A DNA stretch of 44,777 nucleotides from an uncultured Campylobacter sp. (lineage in GTDB: Bacteria > Campylobacterota > Campylobacteria > Campylobacterales > Campylobacteraceae): contig NZ_CALIMY010000112.1 of NCBI RefSeq assembly GCF_938045205.1, forward strand, positions 1 through 44,777, read 5' to 3'. A program made the position numbers and the translations under genes. Below the pieces are notes generated by a model. The model did not search any database. It saw nothing but the letters and a program-made list of their open reading frames with translations, and was not told the DNA's origin. Numbering within the stretch: position 1 is the first letter of the stretch; each line of letters starts with the position of its first letter. Of this stretch, positions 35,217-43,672 are shown in pieces.

Positions 35217-35251
35217 TTTGCGGAGCCCTGGAATTTCAAAAGCTCCGCAAA
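35217..35251 (-). terminator. Terminator hairpin of the TonB-dependent receptor gene
   Basis: TTTGCGGAGC and GCTCCGCAAA form a perfect 10-bp stem with a 15-nt loop, 11 bp beyond the receptor stop on the minus strand. Only a short T-stretch follows. Confidence 0.55.
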
Positions 35252-35262
35252 TTTAACTTTCG

Positions 35263-37989
35263 CTACCACCGAATGCCCGCTTCCAGCCAAAACTGCCTGC
35301 CCGCCTCATAGACCAGATCGAGAGAGGTATCGCTGCTAAGTCTTGCTTTGTTGCGCTTATTTAGGACGTTGTAGATGTCTAAATTCGTAAAAAATTCCAC
35401 CTCGCCCGCCATCTTTTTAGCATATCCGATGCGCGCATCCCAGCTGTAGCTTTTGCCGAGATTTACCTTTTCGTATTTATCGTATCTGGCAGGATACTTG
35501 CCCGCAGGCGTCCTGCCGGTGCGAGCGATCGCTTCTTGCGAGCCTTTAAACGAGAGGAAGTTATTCACGCTGATACCGTAGCTTGGAATTTTCGTGATGA
35601 TGTTTAGGCTCGCAGTCCAAGGCCTAGCATAGTCCTGCGCCGGAAGCTCCGATAGCCTCATCAGCCTGCCGTCGTATTCGACGATCTTTTCATCTTCGAG
35701 CGTTTCTCTATCAAGCGATATGTCATAAAGGGTGTTGTTCGTTTTCATCTTGATGTGCTCAAAGCCCAGCTCAAAGCCATTTAGCGTACCGAAGGCCTCA
35801 TAATCATCGATCGTTTTAACGCCGAAGGTTAAAATTTTACTCTCGCTTCTGCCGTCGTTGGTGAAGGTCTGGTAGTTGCTTTGGTAGTTCGGATCCGGCG
35901 TCAGGCCTAGATTTCTTCGCGTGGATTTGATGATCTGATCCCTGCCCTTGCGGCTTACGTATTTGCCGAAAAACTCGAAATTTCCAAGCTTTTGTTTTGC
36001 CCCAAATACCAGCTCATCCTCATAAGGCACCCTTAGCTCGTTAAATTTAGTTAGAGACGGGTCTTTTGGCAGTTGCGTCCAGTTTTGCGTATAGGCATTG
36101 CGCGGGCGCGTGTAGGTAGTGGCGAGTCCCTCTCGCCCCTCTCTTAATTTGTAGGTAAAGAGATTGCGTCCGTAGTAGCGGTTTGCACCGAAGCTAAGAA
36201 TCGAATCGCCGTCGCCAAAAATATCGTAGTAGCTGTTAAATCTCGGCGCCGCAGTCGTTTGCTTCATATAATCGTCCCTATTTAATCTTACGCCCGGTCG
36301 CAAGGTAAGATCACCGATTTTTATCTCATCCTCTAGATAAACCGCCAAGCTCTTCATATCTACCTTAGTATTGCCCTTGTAATAGCTTTTTCGCGTAAAA
36401 AACTGGCCGCTTCTACCACGCCTCGCAAAAGAATCGTCTATCGAGCAGAGCTCGTCATTCGGATCGCAAGCATTTACACCCGCAGGTAGCGGTGCTATTC
36501 CGCCAGCGGTCATAAACTCTTTTTTTACATTAAATTTAGCCTCTTGCTTTTTAAACTCAAAGCCTGTGATAAATCTATGCTTGCTGCCGCCGAGATCAAA
36601 TTCATTAAACTCCAGATCCGCGTTGTATGAAAAGCTCTTTTGAGTCTGATCGAGATCCCCAAAGCCACCCTCTATCGCCGAAGCAGATAAAATTTTACTG
36701 CCCCAATTCTTTACGTTTGAGTATTGCCAAGCCCTGTAATATTCATTCTCGGCATCGCGCGAACTCTCCAGCTTGCTATAGGATAAAATTTGATTAAATC
36801 TAGCAAAATCGCCATCGTAGTCGGTTTTAAGCGCTAAATTTAAACCGCCCGATTTCATATCGGCGTATGAATCCTTGACGTGGTCGTTAAACATCTTGTT
36901 TCGCTCGGGCGCGTAGGTTACGCTCGGCGTGATAGTTAAGCGGTCGCTTGCATACCAAAGCGCTTTTAGGAAATAGTTGTCTATATTTCGCCTCTGAACT
37001 CGCTCGGTGATGGTCGTATCTGCGTTGTATCTTCTGTCGTAGGCCTTGAGCGGAATTTTACTTCTAGTGTTGGTGTAGCCGAACATCAAGCCCAAATCCT
37101 CGGTAACGGTGCCCTCTAAATTTAACCTAGTGATCCACTTATCGAATCTCGGCTGATTTAGCGGAGTAGCGGAGTTTTCAAAGCTCTGTTCATCGCCGTA
37201 GATATGGTATCTAGTCCAGCTATCCTCGGTGTGCTGCATCGAAAACTTGCCGTGAAAGCCAGCGCGCGGATCTCGCGTCTTAGCCTCCACCACACCGCCG
37301 GTAAATCCGCCGTATTTGGCGGAGACGCCGCTATCGTGCACCTCGACGCTCCGTAAAAAATCGCTATCGATCGCCATACCTTGCGAGACGGAATTCATCG
37401 TATCAAACGCCGAAAAACGCGTAGGATTGCCGCCAGGATTTCTAGCGGGATCGAGATCGTTATTCATATTCGCGCCGTCAAGCATAAAGTTGTTTTGCCA
37501 ATACTTCGCGCCGTTGATACTGATGTTTGCGGGGCTGATCTCGCCCAGCGTCGTGCTCTGGCGGTTTGTGGAGCTGAATTGCACGTTTGGATTGGTACGC
37601 AAAAGCTGCACGAAATCGCCGTTACCGCTAGGCATCGACTCGATCATCGTCCTGCTAATTTTTTGCGTACCGCCGTAGCTATCGCCGACGCTCGTAAGGC
37701 TCGAGTCGATGTTGCCGACGACTACTATTTCGGGGAATTTATAACTATTTGTCGTCGCAGCCGAGCTCTGCGCACTTGTGTTTTCTTTGGTAGCAACGCT
37801 TCTTGTTGCGTTATTTTCAGACGAATCCTGCGCGGCGCCTAGGCCGCAAAGACACGCCGCGACTATTAAGGAGCGTGCAAGCCCCCCCCCGCAGCGATTT
37901 TGAGTGGATTTCTCGCCTTTTACGGAAGCGGAATAATTGCGGCCTGCGCCGCTTTTACATGGCTTACAGGCCCAAAAACCGACAATCAT
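35263..37989 (-). CDS. TonB-dependent outer-membrane receptor, predicted phase-variable
   Basis: The 908-aa protein should import a large or iron-containing substrate using TonB energy. A TonB-box-like EIVVVG (about residue 88) is followed by a plug domain (about 100-240, with ISINGAKYWQNNFMLDG) and a long beta barrel ending in an aromatic residue (GIRW). AAGGAG lies just before the ATG at 37989, so that start is well supported. The first 36 residues precede the hydrophobic signal core (LARSLIVAACLCGLG). Codons 34-36 are GGG GGG GGG, a G9 tract that would change frame with any one-base slip; here the frame is ON. An M16 peptidase gene lies upstream on the same strand. The substrate is unknown; a Fur-like site suggests iron. 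Confidence 0.92.
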   Translation of the reverse strand: MIVGFWACKPCKSGAGRNYSASVKGEKSTQNRCGGGLARSLIVAACLCGLGAAQDSSENNATRSVATKENTSAQSSAATTNSYKFPEIVVVGNIDSSLTSVGDSYGGTQKISRTMIESMPSGNGDFVQLLRTNPNVQFSSTNRQSTTLGEISPANISINGAKYWQNNFMLDGANMNNDLDPARNPGGNPTRFSAFDTMNSVSQGMAIDSDFLRSVEVHDSGVSAKYGGFTGGVVEAKTRDPRAGFHGKFSMQHTEDSWTRYHIYGDEQSFENSATPLNQPRFDKWITRLNLEGTVTEDLGLMFGYTNTRSKIPLKAYDRRYNADTTITERVQRRNIDNYFLKALWYASDRLTITPSVTYAPERNKMFNDHVKDSYADMKSGGLNLALKTDYDGDFARFNQILSYSKLESSRDAENEYYRAWQYSNVKNWGSKILSASAIEGGFGDLDQTQKSFSYNADLEFNEFDLGGSKHRFITGFEFKKQEAKFNVKKEFMTAGGIAPLPAGVNACDPNDELCSIDDSFARRGRSGQFFTRKSYYKGNTKVDMKSLAVYLEDEIKIGDLTLRPGVRLNRDDYMKQTTAAPRFNSYYDIFGDGDSILSFGANRYYGRNLFTYKLREGREGLATTYTRPRNAYTQNWTQLPKDPSLTKFNELRVPYEDELVFGAKQKLGNFEFFGKYVSRKGRDQIIKSTRRNLGLTPDPNYQSNYQTFTNDGRSESKILTFGVKTIDDYEAFGTLNGFELGFEHIKMKTNNTLYDISLDRETLEDEKIVEYDGRLMRLSELPAQDYARPWTASLNIITKIPSYGISVNNFLSFKGSQEAIARTGRTPAGKYPARYDKYEKVNLGKSYSWDARIGYAKKMAGEVEFFTNLDIYNVLNKRNKARLSSDTSLDLVYEAGRQFWLEAGIRW
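37882..37890 (-). repeat. Homopolymeric G9 tract (C9 on the plus strand)
   Basis: Nine G residues on the coding strand form exactly Gly34-Gly36 of the receptor, between the start codon and the signal-peptide core. Tracts of eight or more G are the standard slippage switch of Campylobacter surface genes. No other tract of this kind exists in the window. Confidence 0.9.
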
Positions 37990-38058
37990 CTTTTCTCCTT
38001 TTTTGAAAATAAAAATTAAAACTGTGGAAATTTAGCCAATAATATTTTAAATTTCAAT

Positions 38059-38077
38059 AAAAGTGATAACAATTATA
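38059..38077 (-). promoter_or_regulatory. -10 box and Fur-like site of the receptor gene
   Basis: On the minus strand TATAAT (38077-38072) begins a 19-bp stretch, TATAATTGTTATCACTTTT, that agrees with the classical Fur box at 12 of 19 positions, most strongly in ATAAT and ATCA. It lies about 70 bp before the start codon. Confidence 0.4.
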
Positions 38078-38304
38078 CGACTTATGCAATCAATAGAAAA
38101 AATGTAACAAAATAGCGATATATCGGCGAGATAAATCTATTTCAAAATAAAATTTATCTAAAATCTACGCACGGTACAGATGGGCTTAATTGAGCTTTAT
38201 TCTTGAGTTCATTTTTAAACCGCAAAATTTACGAAGCCGAAATTTGCCGTGCAAGCGCCGTTAATTTAAACGCGCCGAATAAATTTAACGAGCAAAATTT
38301 AGAT

Positions 38305-38331
38305 GCGCCGAGCCGGTTAAAATTTCGGCGC
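38305..38331 (-). terminator. Hairpin overlapping the stop of the M16 peptidase gene
   Basis: GCGCCGA and TCGGCGC pair perfectly around a 13-nt loop that contains the stop codon. There is no T-run, so read-through into the receptor gene is possible. Confidence 0.4.
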
Positions 38332-41058
38332 GTTTATCCTCACGGTTTCATCGGTATCAAAAATATAGGTCTGTGCCGCCTCCGCGATATCCTTCGGCGA
38401 GATGGAATTTACGATCGTTTCAAAGGTCTTAAAATCGGCGATCTCCTCATTCCAAAGCGCGTATTTTACGAGCGCATCGTTCCAAAACTCGGGGCTTTCG
38501 CGAGCGATGCGAGCCGTGATTATCTGAGATTTTTTAAAATTTTCAAGATACCGCGCTACGTCCGATCCGCCGCCTGCGATTTCTGCAAAAATTTCCCTGA
38601 TTGCGGATAAAATTTGATCCGTATTTTGCGGCGCGCAGGAAAACGAAATATGAAGGCTCGAGTGCTCGTAGGGGATACGGCTTAGGCTCGAAGCGACCGA
38701 AAAGCCGTAGGTGCGCCCCTCATCCTCCCTGATACGCTCTCTAAGGGCTTCCTGAAGCACCGAAGCCAGGGCTGAAATTTTAATTGCATTTTCAAGCGAG
38801 TACGGAGCGGATCTGTTTATCGCGGTAAGTGCGACGTCGCTTCTAGGGGAGTTCTGATAGTTGCGCACAAAAACGTGCCGTCCGCTTAAGCTGCGAATTC
38901 CGTCGTCTTTAAAATCCTCGCGCTCGCCGCGAGCAGGCAAGCTCGCCAGATACTTTTTTATTAGCTCTTCGGCGTCTTTTAATTCAAAATCGCCGCTAAG
39001 CACGAAGGTGTAGGACGCGACGTTGCTAAATTTATCATAGACGATCTTTTTTAGCTCCTCCGCGTTGAGCGCTTTGATCTGCGCGGCGCTTAGAGGGCGC
39101 ATTCGCGCATTGCCGCCGTAGAAAAACTCGCCAAATTCCCTGCTAAATTTATACCCGGGCAGCTTCTCGTTCCGCGCAAGCTCGTCGAGCGATTTTATCT
39201 TTAAATTTTGCAGCGCCTTCTCGTCCGTGCGTGGGGAGCTAAGCTCCAAGTTTATCGCTTCCAGCAGCCATTTGAGATCCTGCGAGCCGCAGTTTCCATA
39301 AAATCCGTGCGAGAATGCGGAGATATTTTTGCGGTAATTCATCTGCCGCCCGCTTAAAATTTGCGAAATTTCATAATTGTTAAACTCGCCCGCGCCGCTT
39401 TCGTTTGCAAGCATCGCGGCAAAACTGCCAAGCCCGGGGTGCGCTAGATTGGACATTCCGCCTCTGCTTACCGCGGCGAACGAGATGAAATCCTTGCGCG
39501 TCTTAAGCGGCTTTAAGATCACGGTCGCGTTATTTTCAAGCAGGTAAGTATAAAATTTAAATCGCGGCTCAAAGCTTTTGCTTAAAATTTTGCCCTCCGG
39601 CAGGTTTTCAGAAACCAAGCTATCCGGTAGCTTGTTATACGCGGCATGCGTATTTATCGCCTTAGCGCCGCTTCGCAGCTTTTTAAATTTGGCCTCATTA
39701 AGATTATATCCGGAGCCGCTAAAGACGCTTGCGTGCACCTCGCCCAGATCCGTAAGGCGCCTAAATTCTAAATTTAGCTCCTCCAGGCTGATCTCGCGCA
39801 GCAGCTTTACGTCCAAATCACGCTGTTTTGCGGCGCTAGGCAGGACGGCCCCTGATTTTACGGCATGAAGAATCTCTCTTGCAAAAAACGCGGAATTCGC
39901 GCTTTTTTTGCGCTCGAAGGCGCTGTGCCGCGAGCCGATCAAAGCATCCTTTGCGTGGGCAAAATCGCGCGCATCAAAGCCGCTATCTCGCAAGCCTTTG
40001 ATTAGCCCGAGCGCCTGCGAGATCGCGCCGTCAAAATCTCCGCCCAAAACGGCGACGTCAAAGCTATAGATCGTTTTTTGAAACTGCAAATTCGATCTGG
40101 AAAAATTAACGCGCAACAGCGCGCCCTCGCTAGCTTTCGCTCGCTCGTAAATCGTAGAAATAAGGCTTGAGATAAGCTCGCTTTTTAAAATTTTTCTCTC
40201 ATTCGCCTCACTATTTGGTGGCGCGAATTCCTCCCAAAACGAAATTTTGACGGAATTTAGCGATGTTTCGTTCGTATCGTAATTGTAAATTTTCAAACCT
40301 TGCCTCGCCGGAATGCCCATATCCGGGCGGGCGTAGGAGCTTGTATTTTTAAGAGGCGAAAAATTTTGCTTTAGCAGTTTTAAAATTTTGTCCCTTTTAA
40401 AATCGCCCACGGCTATAAATTTCATAGATCTGGGCTGGTAAATTTTTTGATAAAGCTCCTTGATTCGCTGCGCGCTTACGGATTTTACGACCGCCATATC
40501 GCCGATCGGCGCACGATTAAAATACGCGCTGCCGCCGTAAAGCTCCTCATCCATCCGCTCGTAAAGCCTCGCAATCGGCGTATCGCGACTGCGCGCCTCC
40601 TCGATTATGACGCCTCTTTCTTTTACGAGCTCGAGCGGATTAAACTCCACTCCGTCCGCAATCGAAGCAAAAATTTTAAAAACGTCCTTTAAATTTTCTT
40701 CGCTAACGGCGATGTTAAGCGTGTAAATCGTGCTGTCGTAGCCCGTCTGCGCATTTACGTCGGCGCCGAATTTCACGCCCAGGCTCTGTAGCTTTTTGAT
40801 AAGCTCGTTTTTGCTAAAATCGCGACTTCCGTTAAAGGACATATGCTCTATGAAATGCGCAAGCCCGCGCTCATTAGGGGTCTCATCGATCGAGCCCGCA
40901 TCCACGATGAGATAGAAAACGGCGGAATTTTTAGGCACGGAATTTTCTAAAATATAGTACTTAAGTCCGTTTGGCAGCGCCCCTCGCAGGACGGCTTCGT
41001 CCCAATCAAGCGCAAAAGCTCCCGCACAAAGCAGTAAAAATAGTAAAATTTTTCGCAT
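38317..41058 (-). CDS. pqqL: Periplasmic M16 zinc peptidase (PqqL/FusC-like)
   Basis: The 913-aa protein carries a signal peptide (MRKILLFLLLCAGAFA) and four M16 domains, of which the first is catalytic. The inverted zinc motif is H68-F-I-E71-H72 in GLAHFIEHMSFNGS. Glu147 and Glu154 in ELVKERGVIIEEARS supply the remaining acidic ligands. Length fits E. coli PqqL (931 aa) and the related FusC. In those systems the protease sits beside a TonB-dependent receptor and clips an imported iron protein such as a ferredoxin to free iron. Here a receptor gene follows 327 bp downstream on the same strand. AAAGGC precedes the ATG. No ABC exporter such as YddA is visible. Confidence 0.88.
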   Translation of the reverse strand: MRKILLFLLLCAGAFALDWDEAVLRGALPNGLKYYILENSVPKNSAVFYLIVDAGSIDETPNERGLAHFIEHMSFNGSRDFSKNELIKKLQSLGVKFGADVNAQTGYDSTIYTLNIAVSEENLKDVFKIFASIADGVEFNPLELVKERGVIIEEARSRDTPIARLYERMDEELYGGSAYFNRAPIGDMAVVKSVSAQRIKELYQKIYQPRSMKFIAVGDFKRDKILKLLKQNFSPLKNTSSYARPDMGIPARQGLKIYNYDTNETSLNSVKISFWEEFAPPNSEANERKILKSELISSLISTIYERAKASEGALLRVNFSRSNLQFQKTIYSFDVAVLGGDFDGAISQALGLIKGLRDSGFDARDFAHAKDALIGSRHSAFERKKSANSAFFAREILHAVKSGAVLPSAAKQRDLDVKLLREISLEELNLEFRRLTDLGEVHASVFSGSGYNLNEAKFKKLRSGAKAINTHAAYNKLPDSLVSENLPEGKILSKSFEPRFKFYTYLLENNATVILKPLKTRKDFISFAAVSRGGMSNLAHPGLGSFAAMLANESGAGEFNNYEISQILSGRQMNYRKNISAFSHGFYGNCGSQDLKWLLEAINLELSSPRTDEKALQNLKIKSLDELARNEKLPGYKFSREFGEFFYGGNARMRPLSAAQIKALNAEELKKIVYDKFSNVASYTFVLSGDFELKDAEELIKKYLASLPARGEREDFKDDGIRSLSGRHVFVRNYQNSPRSDVALTAINRSAPYSLENAIKISALASVLQEALRERIREDEGRTYGFSVASSLSRIPYEHSSLHISFSCAPQNTDQILSAIREIFAEIAGGGSDVARYLENFKKSQIITARIARESPEFWNDALVKYALWNEEIADFKTFETIVNSISPKDIAEAAQTYIFDTDETVRINAPKF

Positions 41059-41782
41059 TTAAGCCTTTCATTTATTTCTAGTAAAATTCCGCCTCGCAGA
41101 TATTTCGGCGAGCTTTTCTCTTTCGGCTTATCAAGCTGCCCGTCTGCGCCATTCTGCGCTATTTTTTAGATTTATTCGCTTTGACCCGTCAGCCTGCGAT
41201 ATTTCTTAAATTTGCCAACTTTTAAGCCGCATGCTCGCGCGCCGATCTTTGGTCCGCTTCGCGAGTTTACCGACTCTAACTCCATACCACGCGGCTGCTC
41301 TCGTTTGGCGCATCACCCAAATCGGCAAATGCATTGATATTTATCTGCGCGGCGGCGCGACAGCATAGCGGCGCGGACGCAAATTTTAAAATTTACTTGC
41401 ACCAGGGCTAAATTTAAAAAGCGCGAATCGGTAAATTTTAAAATTTTACGCCAAGCGCGGCGGGCTACTAAGCTTTGAAATTCTATAGCCAAATTCCGCA
41501 ACAGAGCCCACACGCTTTCATAGCGAGACGGACGAACATTTAATTTTACATCGCCCTATTCTCGCTACGCGCTGTTTTAGCGCGTAGCGATCAAACAAGC
41601 CACTAACGCGCAATCTTGGCATCTTCGCCGTATGCTATTCTGTTTCTCATCTATAAAGGCACCGCCGCAAACTGCCGTTTGCTGCAAGATAAAATTTTAG
41701 CCTAAAGAGCATTAAATGAAAATTAGTATAAATAAAATGTGAATTTTTTGAAGTTAAAAGGGAATTTCAGATTAGATTAAAA
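41059..41782. other. Long spacer between the peptidase gene and the tRNA cluster
   Basis: About 720 bp with no supported gene. Open frames here are short and lack start signals. AAATTT words and GCGC words alternate as in the other spacers, most densely at 41380-41480. Confidence 0.45.
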
Positions 41783-41870
41783 TGGCCGGGAGATAGGGAT
41801 TCGAACCCCAGGAGGCTTTCACCTCAACGGTTTTCAAGACCGCCGCTTTCGACCGCTCAGCCATCTCCCG
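41783..41870 (-). tRNA. tRNA-Ser (anticodon TGA)
   Basis: The 88-nt gene has acceptor arms CGGGAGA/TCTCCCG, encoded CCA, a long variable arm and the T-loop GGTTCGAATCC. The anticodon loop CTTGAAA gives anticodon TGA. Confidence 0.93.
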
Positions 41871-41876
41871 ATTAAG

Positions 41877-41893
41877 GGCGGGTGGACCCCGCC
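41877..41893 (-). terminator. Short GC-rich hairpin between the lipoprotein gene and tRNA-Ser
   Basis: GGCGGG and CCCGCC pair around a 5-nt loop, 36 bp after the lipoprotein stop and just before tRNA-Ser. It may be a terminator or a processing signal; no T-run is present. Confidence 0.4.
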
Positions 41894-41928
41894 GAAAGTT
41901 CGCGCAGGTTGGGACCTACGCGTAGAAT

Positions 41929-42084
41929 TTATTCGGTTTTTTCTCCGACCCACTCGGCGCCGTTGTGAACCTTTTCTTTGGTCCATTGAGCCGCATTGTG
42001 TGAGTCCTCTTTTACGCCGTGCCAAGTATTAGAGCACCCGCTAAAAACCATCAATGCCAAAAGAGCTGCTAGTATGTATCTCAT
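41929..42084 (-). CDS. Entericidin-like small lipoprotein, 51 aa
   Basis: A 51-codon gene lies between tRNA-Cys and tRNA-Ser. AAGGAG sits eight bases before the ATG. The product has a lipoprotein signal (MRYILAALLALMVFSGC, acylated Cys17) and a short amphipathic mature part with SNTWHGVKEDSHNAAQW. The arrangement Cys-Ser-Asn-Thr-x2-Gly-x3-Asp soon after the lipid site resembles entericidin A/B peptides. Those are tiny envelope lipoproteins linked to stationary-phase lysis in enterobacteria; their role in Campylobacter is not known. The call rests on a short motif. Confidence 0.72.
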   Translation of the reverse strand: MRYILAALLALMVFSGCSNTWHGVKEDSHNAAQWTKEKVHNGAEWVGEKTE

Positions 42085-42104
42085 AATAACTCCTTTTTAG
42101 GATC

Positions 42105-42178
42105 TGGAGGCGACACCCGGATTCGAACCGGGGATCAAAGCTTTGCAGGCTCATGCCTTACCACTTGGCTATGTCGCC
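42105..42178 (-). tRNA. tRNA-Cys (anticodon GCA)
   Basis: The 74-nt gene has acceptor arms GGCGACA/TGTCGCC, discriminator T, encoded CCA and T-loop GGTTCGAATCC. The anticodon loop of GCCTGCAAAGC gives GCA. Confidence 0.93.
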
Positions 42179-42194
42179 ACGCCAGCTTATTAGG

Positions 42195-42281
42195 TGGTGC
42201 CCGGAGCCGGACTTGAACCGGCACGGAAAAAATTCCGAGGGATTTTAAGTCCCTTGCGTCTACCGATTCCGCCATCCGGGC
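42195..42281 (-). tRNA. tRNA-Leu (anticodon TAA)
   Basis: The 87-nt gene has acceptor arms GCCCGGA/TCCGGGC, discriminator A, encoded CCA, a long variable arm and T-loop GGTTCAAGTCC. The loop CTTAAAA in GGGACTTAAAATCCC gives anticodon TAA. Confidence 0.93.
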
Positions 42282-42309
42282 ACGTTTAATACAAAAACAG
42301 AATGTAAAA

Positions 42310-42384
42310 TGGAGCGGGAAACGAGAGTCGAACTCGCGACATCAACCATGGCAAGGTTGCGCTCTACCACTGAGCTATTCCCGC
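42310..42384 (-). tRNA. tRNA-Gly (anticodon GCC)
   Basis: The 75-nt gene has acceptor arms GCGGGAA/TTCCCGC, discriminator T, encoded CCA and T-loop AGTTCGACTCT. The stem-loop CAACCTTGCCATGGTTG gives anticodon GCC. Confidence 0.93.
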
Positions 42385-42519
42385 GCAAAGAAATGAAATA
42401 TTACCCAATGCAAGCTTAAAATTTCATTTTATAGCGGCCTTTGCGGAGAAAATTTTGGCACAGCGCCTGAATTTAAAAATTTTGTAAGTAAAATAATGTA
42501 AAATTACAAAATCTTTATT

Positions 42520-42595
<76 letters not shown>

Positions 42596-42744
42596 TTTAA
42601 GCTATTTTAAAGCTTTAATCACTTCTTTTAAATCTCTTTTACTTCTTTTAAATACCGATATCTAGGGCTTTTAGTAATTTTAATTATTTTTGTTTCTTTT
42701 TATGTTATAATTGTTTTAAAATAATTCAGTTAGTTATTAGGTTA

Positions 42745-42941
42745 GTTAAAAACCTATTTACAGAAAGAGCGATAAATATCGCCCAAAAGCCCTTTGGCAC
42801 ATATATCGCACAAAAACGAAAAATGGTATAAGCGAGAGCTATATCGCAAAAATCATTAAGATGAACGAAAAATATATACCTCCATCTTTTGACGAGCGCT
42901 ATATAAAGACGATGAAATATAGCGATATTTTAGAATTTTGA
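42745..42941 (+). pseudogene. Possible remnant of a small helix-turn-helix (Xre-like) gene
   Basis: Two adjacent frames look like pieces of one small regulator. The first reads INIAQKPFGTYIAQKRK before a stop near 42835. The second continues as GISESYIAKIIKMNEKYIPP and ends at 42941. The combination FGTYIAQKRK-x-GIS-SYIAKI resembles the N-terminal helix-turn-helix of Xre-type repressors. No ribosome binding site is clear. The assignment is tentative. Confidence 0.3.
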
Positions 42942-43044
42942 ACCAAAATAATCCGAGTTCTAGTCGTCTCAAAGCGCTTCATCACCTAATAAACGATATA
43001 GAAAAGTCTTTGCAATAAATTAAATTTTAATGGAAGGAGAGATT

Positions 43045-43413
43045 ATGTCATTTATAGATGAAGATTACGTAAATATCGTGCCGCAGGATCTGCTAGAGCG
43101 CGGTATTCGCTTAAGAGAGGAACTCGGTTTTTATGAAATCGCTTGGAAATTCGACGATGTAATGGAGGTGCTTAAAATCACAAAAAGTAAAGATATGGTT
43201 ATCCTCGGAGGAGACGTATATCGCTTAAGCGGTAATAAGCCCATAATCACAGGCGATGGCTGGTACACGAACAAGGGAGATGACGATGCATTCGAAGTGG
43301 CGATCGAATATATCACTAAGTATCGCGCTAGAAATGGAGATGACTTTGCATACTGCCCGACTATTTGTCCATATACAATCCTACAGGAGCCAAATGAACA
43401 AACAGAAAAATGA
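43045..43413 (+). CDS. Imm40-type immunity protein
   Basis: The 122-aa protein matches the pattern I know for the Imm40 family of polymorphic-toxin immunity proteins. It has an N-terminal VPQDLLERGIRLREELGF with EIAWKFDDVMEVL, then VILGGDVYRLSG, DGWYTNKGDD and a C-terminal FEVAIEYITKYRARNGDD. Such proteins bind and block a partner toxin domain in the cytosol. The frame opens at 43030, but AAGGAG lies before the ATG at 43045. No toxin gene is visible in the window, so it may be an orphan. A truncated duplicate follows directly. Confidence 0.75.
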   Translation: MSFIDEDYVNIVPQDLLERGIRLREELGFYEIAWKFDDVMEVLKITKSKDMVILGGDVYRLSGNKPIITGDGWYTNKGDDDAFEVAIEYITKYRARNGDDFAYCPTICPYTILQEPNEQTEK

Positions 43414-43550
43414 TCAATAGCTGGGATACCAAAGCGGAAGACGACAAAGCATTCGAAGTGGCGATCCAATATATCACCAATTATCGCGCTAGAAACGGAG
43501 ATGATTTTGTATATTGCCCAGCCATTGGCCCTGGGCGGGTGTCTAAATGA
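43410..43550 (+). pseudogene. Truncated duplicate of the Imm40 gene (46 codons)
   Basis: A short frame starts at an ATG overlapping the previous stop (ATGA). It encodes SWDTKAEDDKAFEVAIQY and ITNYRARNGDDFVYCP, repeating the C-terminal third of the Imm40 protein. The DNA at 43449-43519 matches 43288-43358 with 7 mismatches in 71 bp. The N-terminal two thirds are missing, so it is probably a relic of a former tandem array rather than a working gene. Confidence 0.7.
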
Positions 43551-43672
43551 AAATTTCATAAGGATTTAGCAAATATAACGAAGCATAAAAGTACGCCGCC
43601 GCATGGATGAAATTTGGCGAATAGCTACGGCGGGTTTTATTCAAGTCATATTTTAAAACAATAAGGAGCTGT

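Noticed and set aside
42499..42504. TTGTAA...TTACAA symmetry before tRNA-Ala resembling the CmeR operator
   Set aside because: The half-sites are far apart and the match is short in very AT-rich DNA; a plain tRNA promoter explains it.
42596..42744. Integrated element with a duplicated tRNA-Ala 3' end
   Set aside because: I found no second copy of the tRNA 3' end in the window and no integrase gene, so an attachment site cannot be supported.
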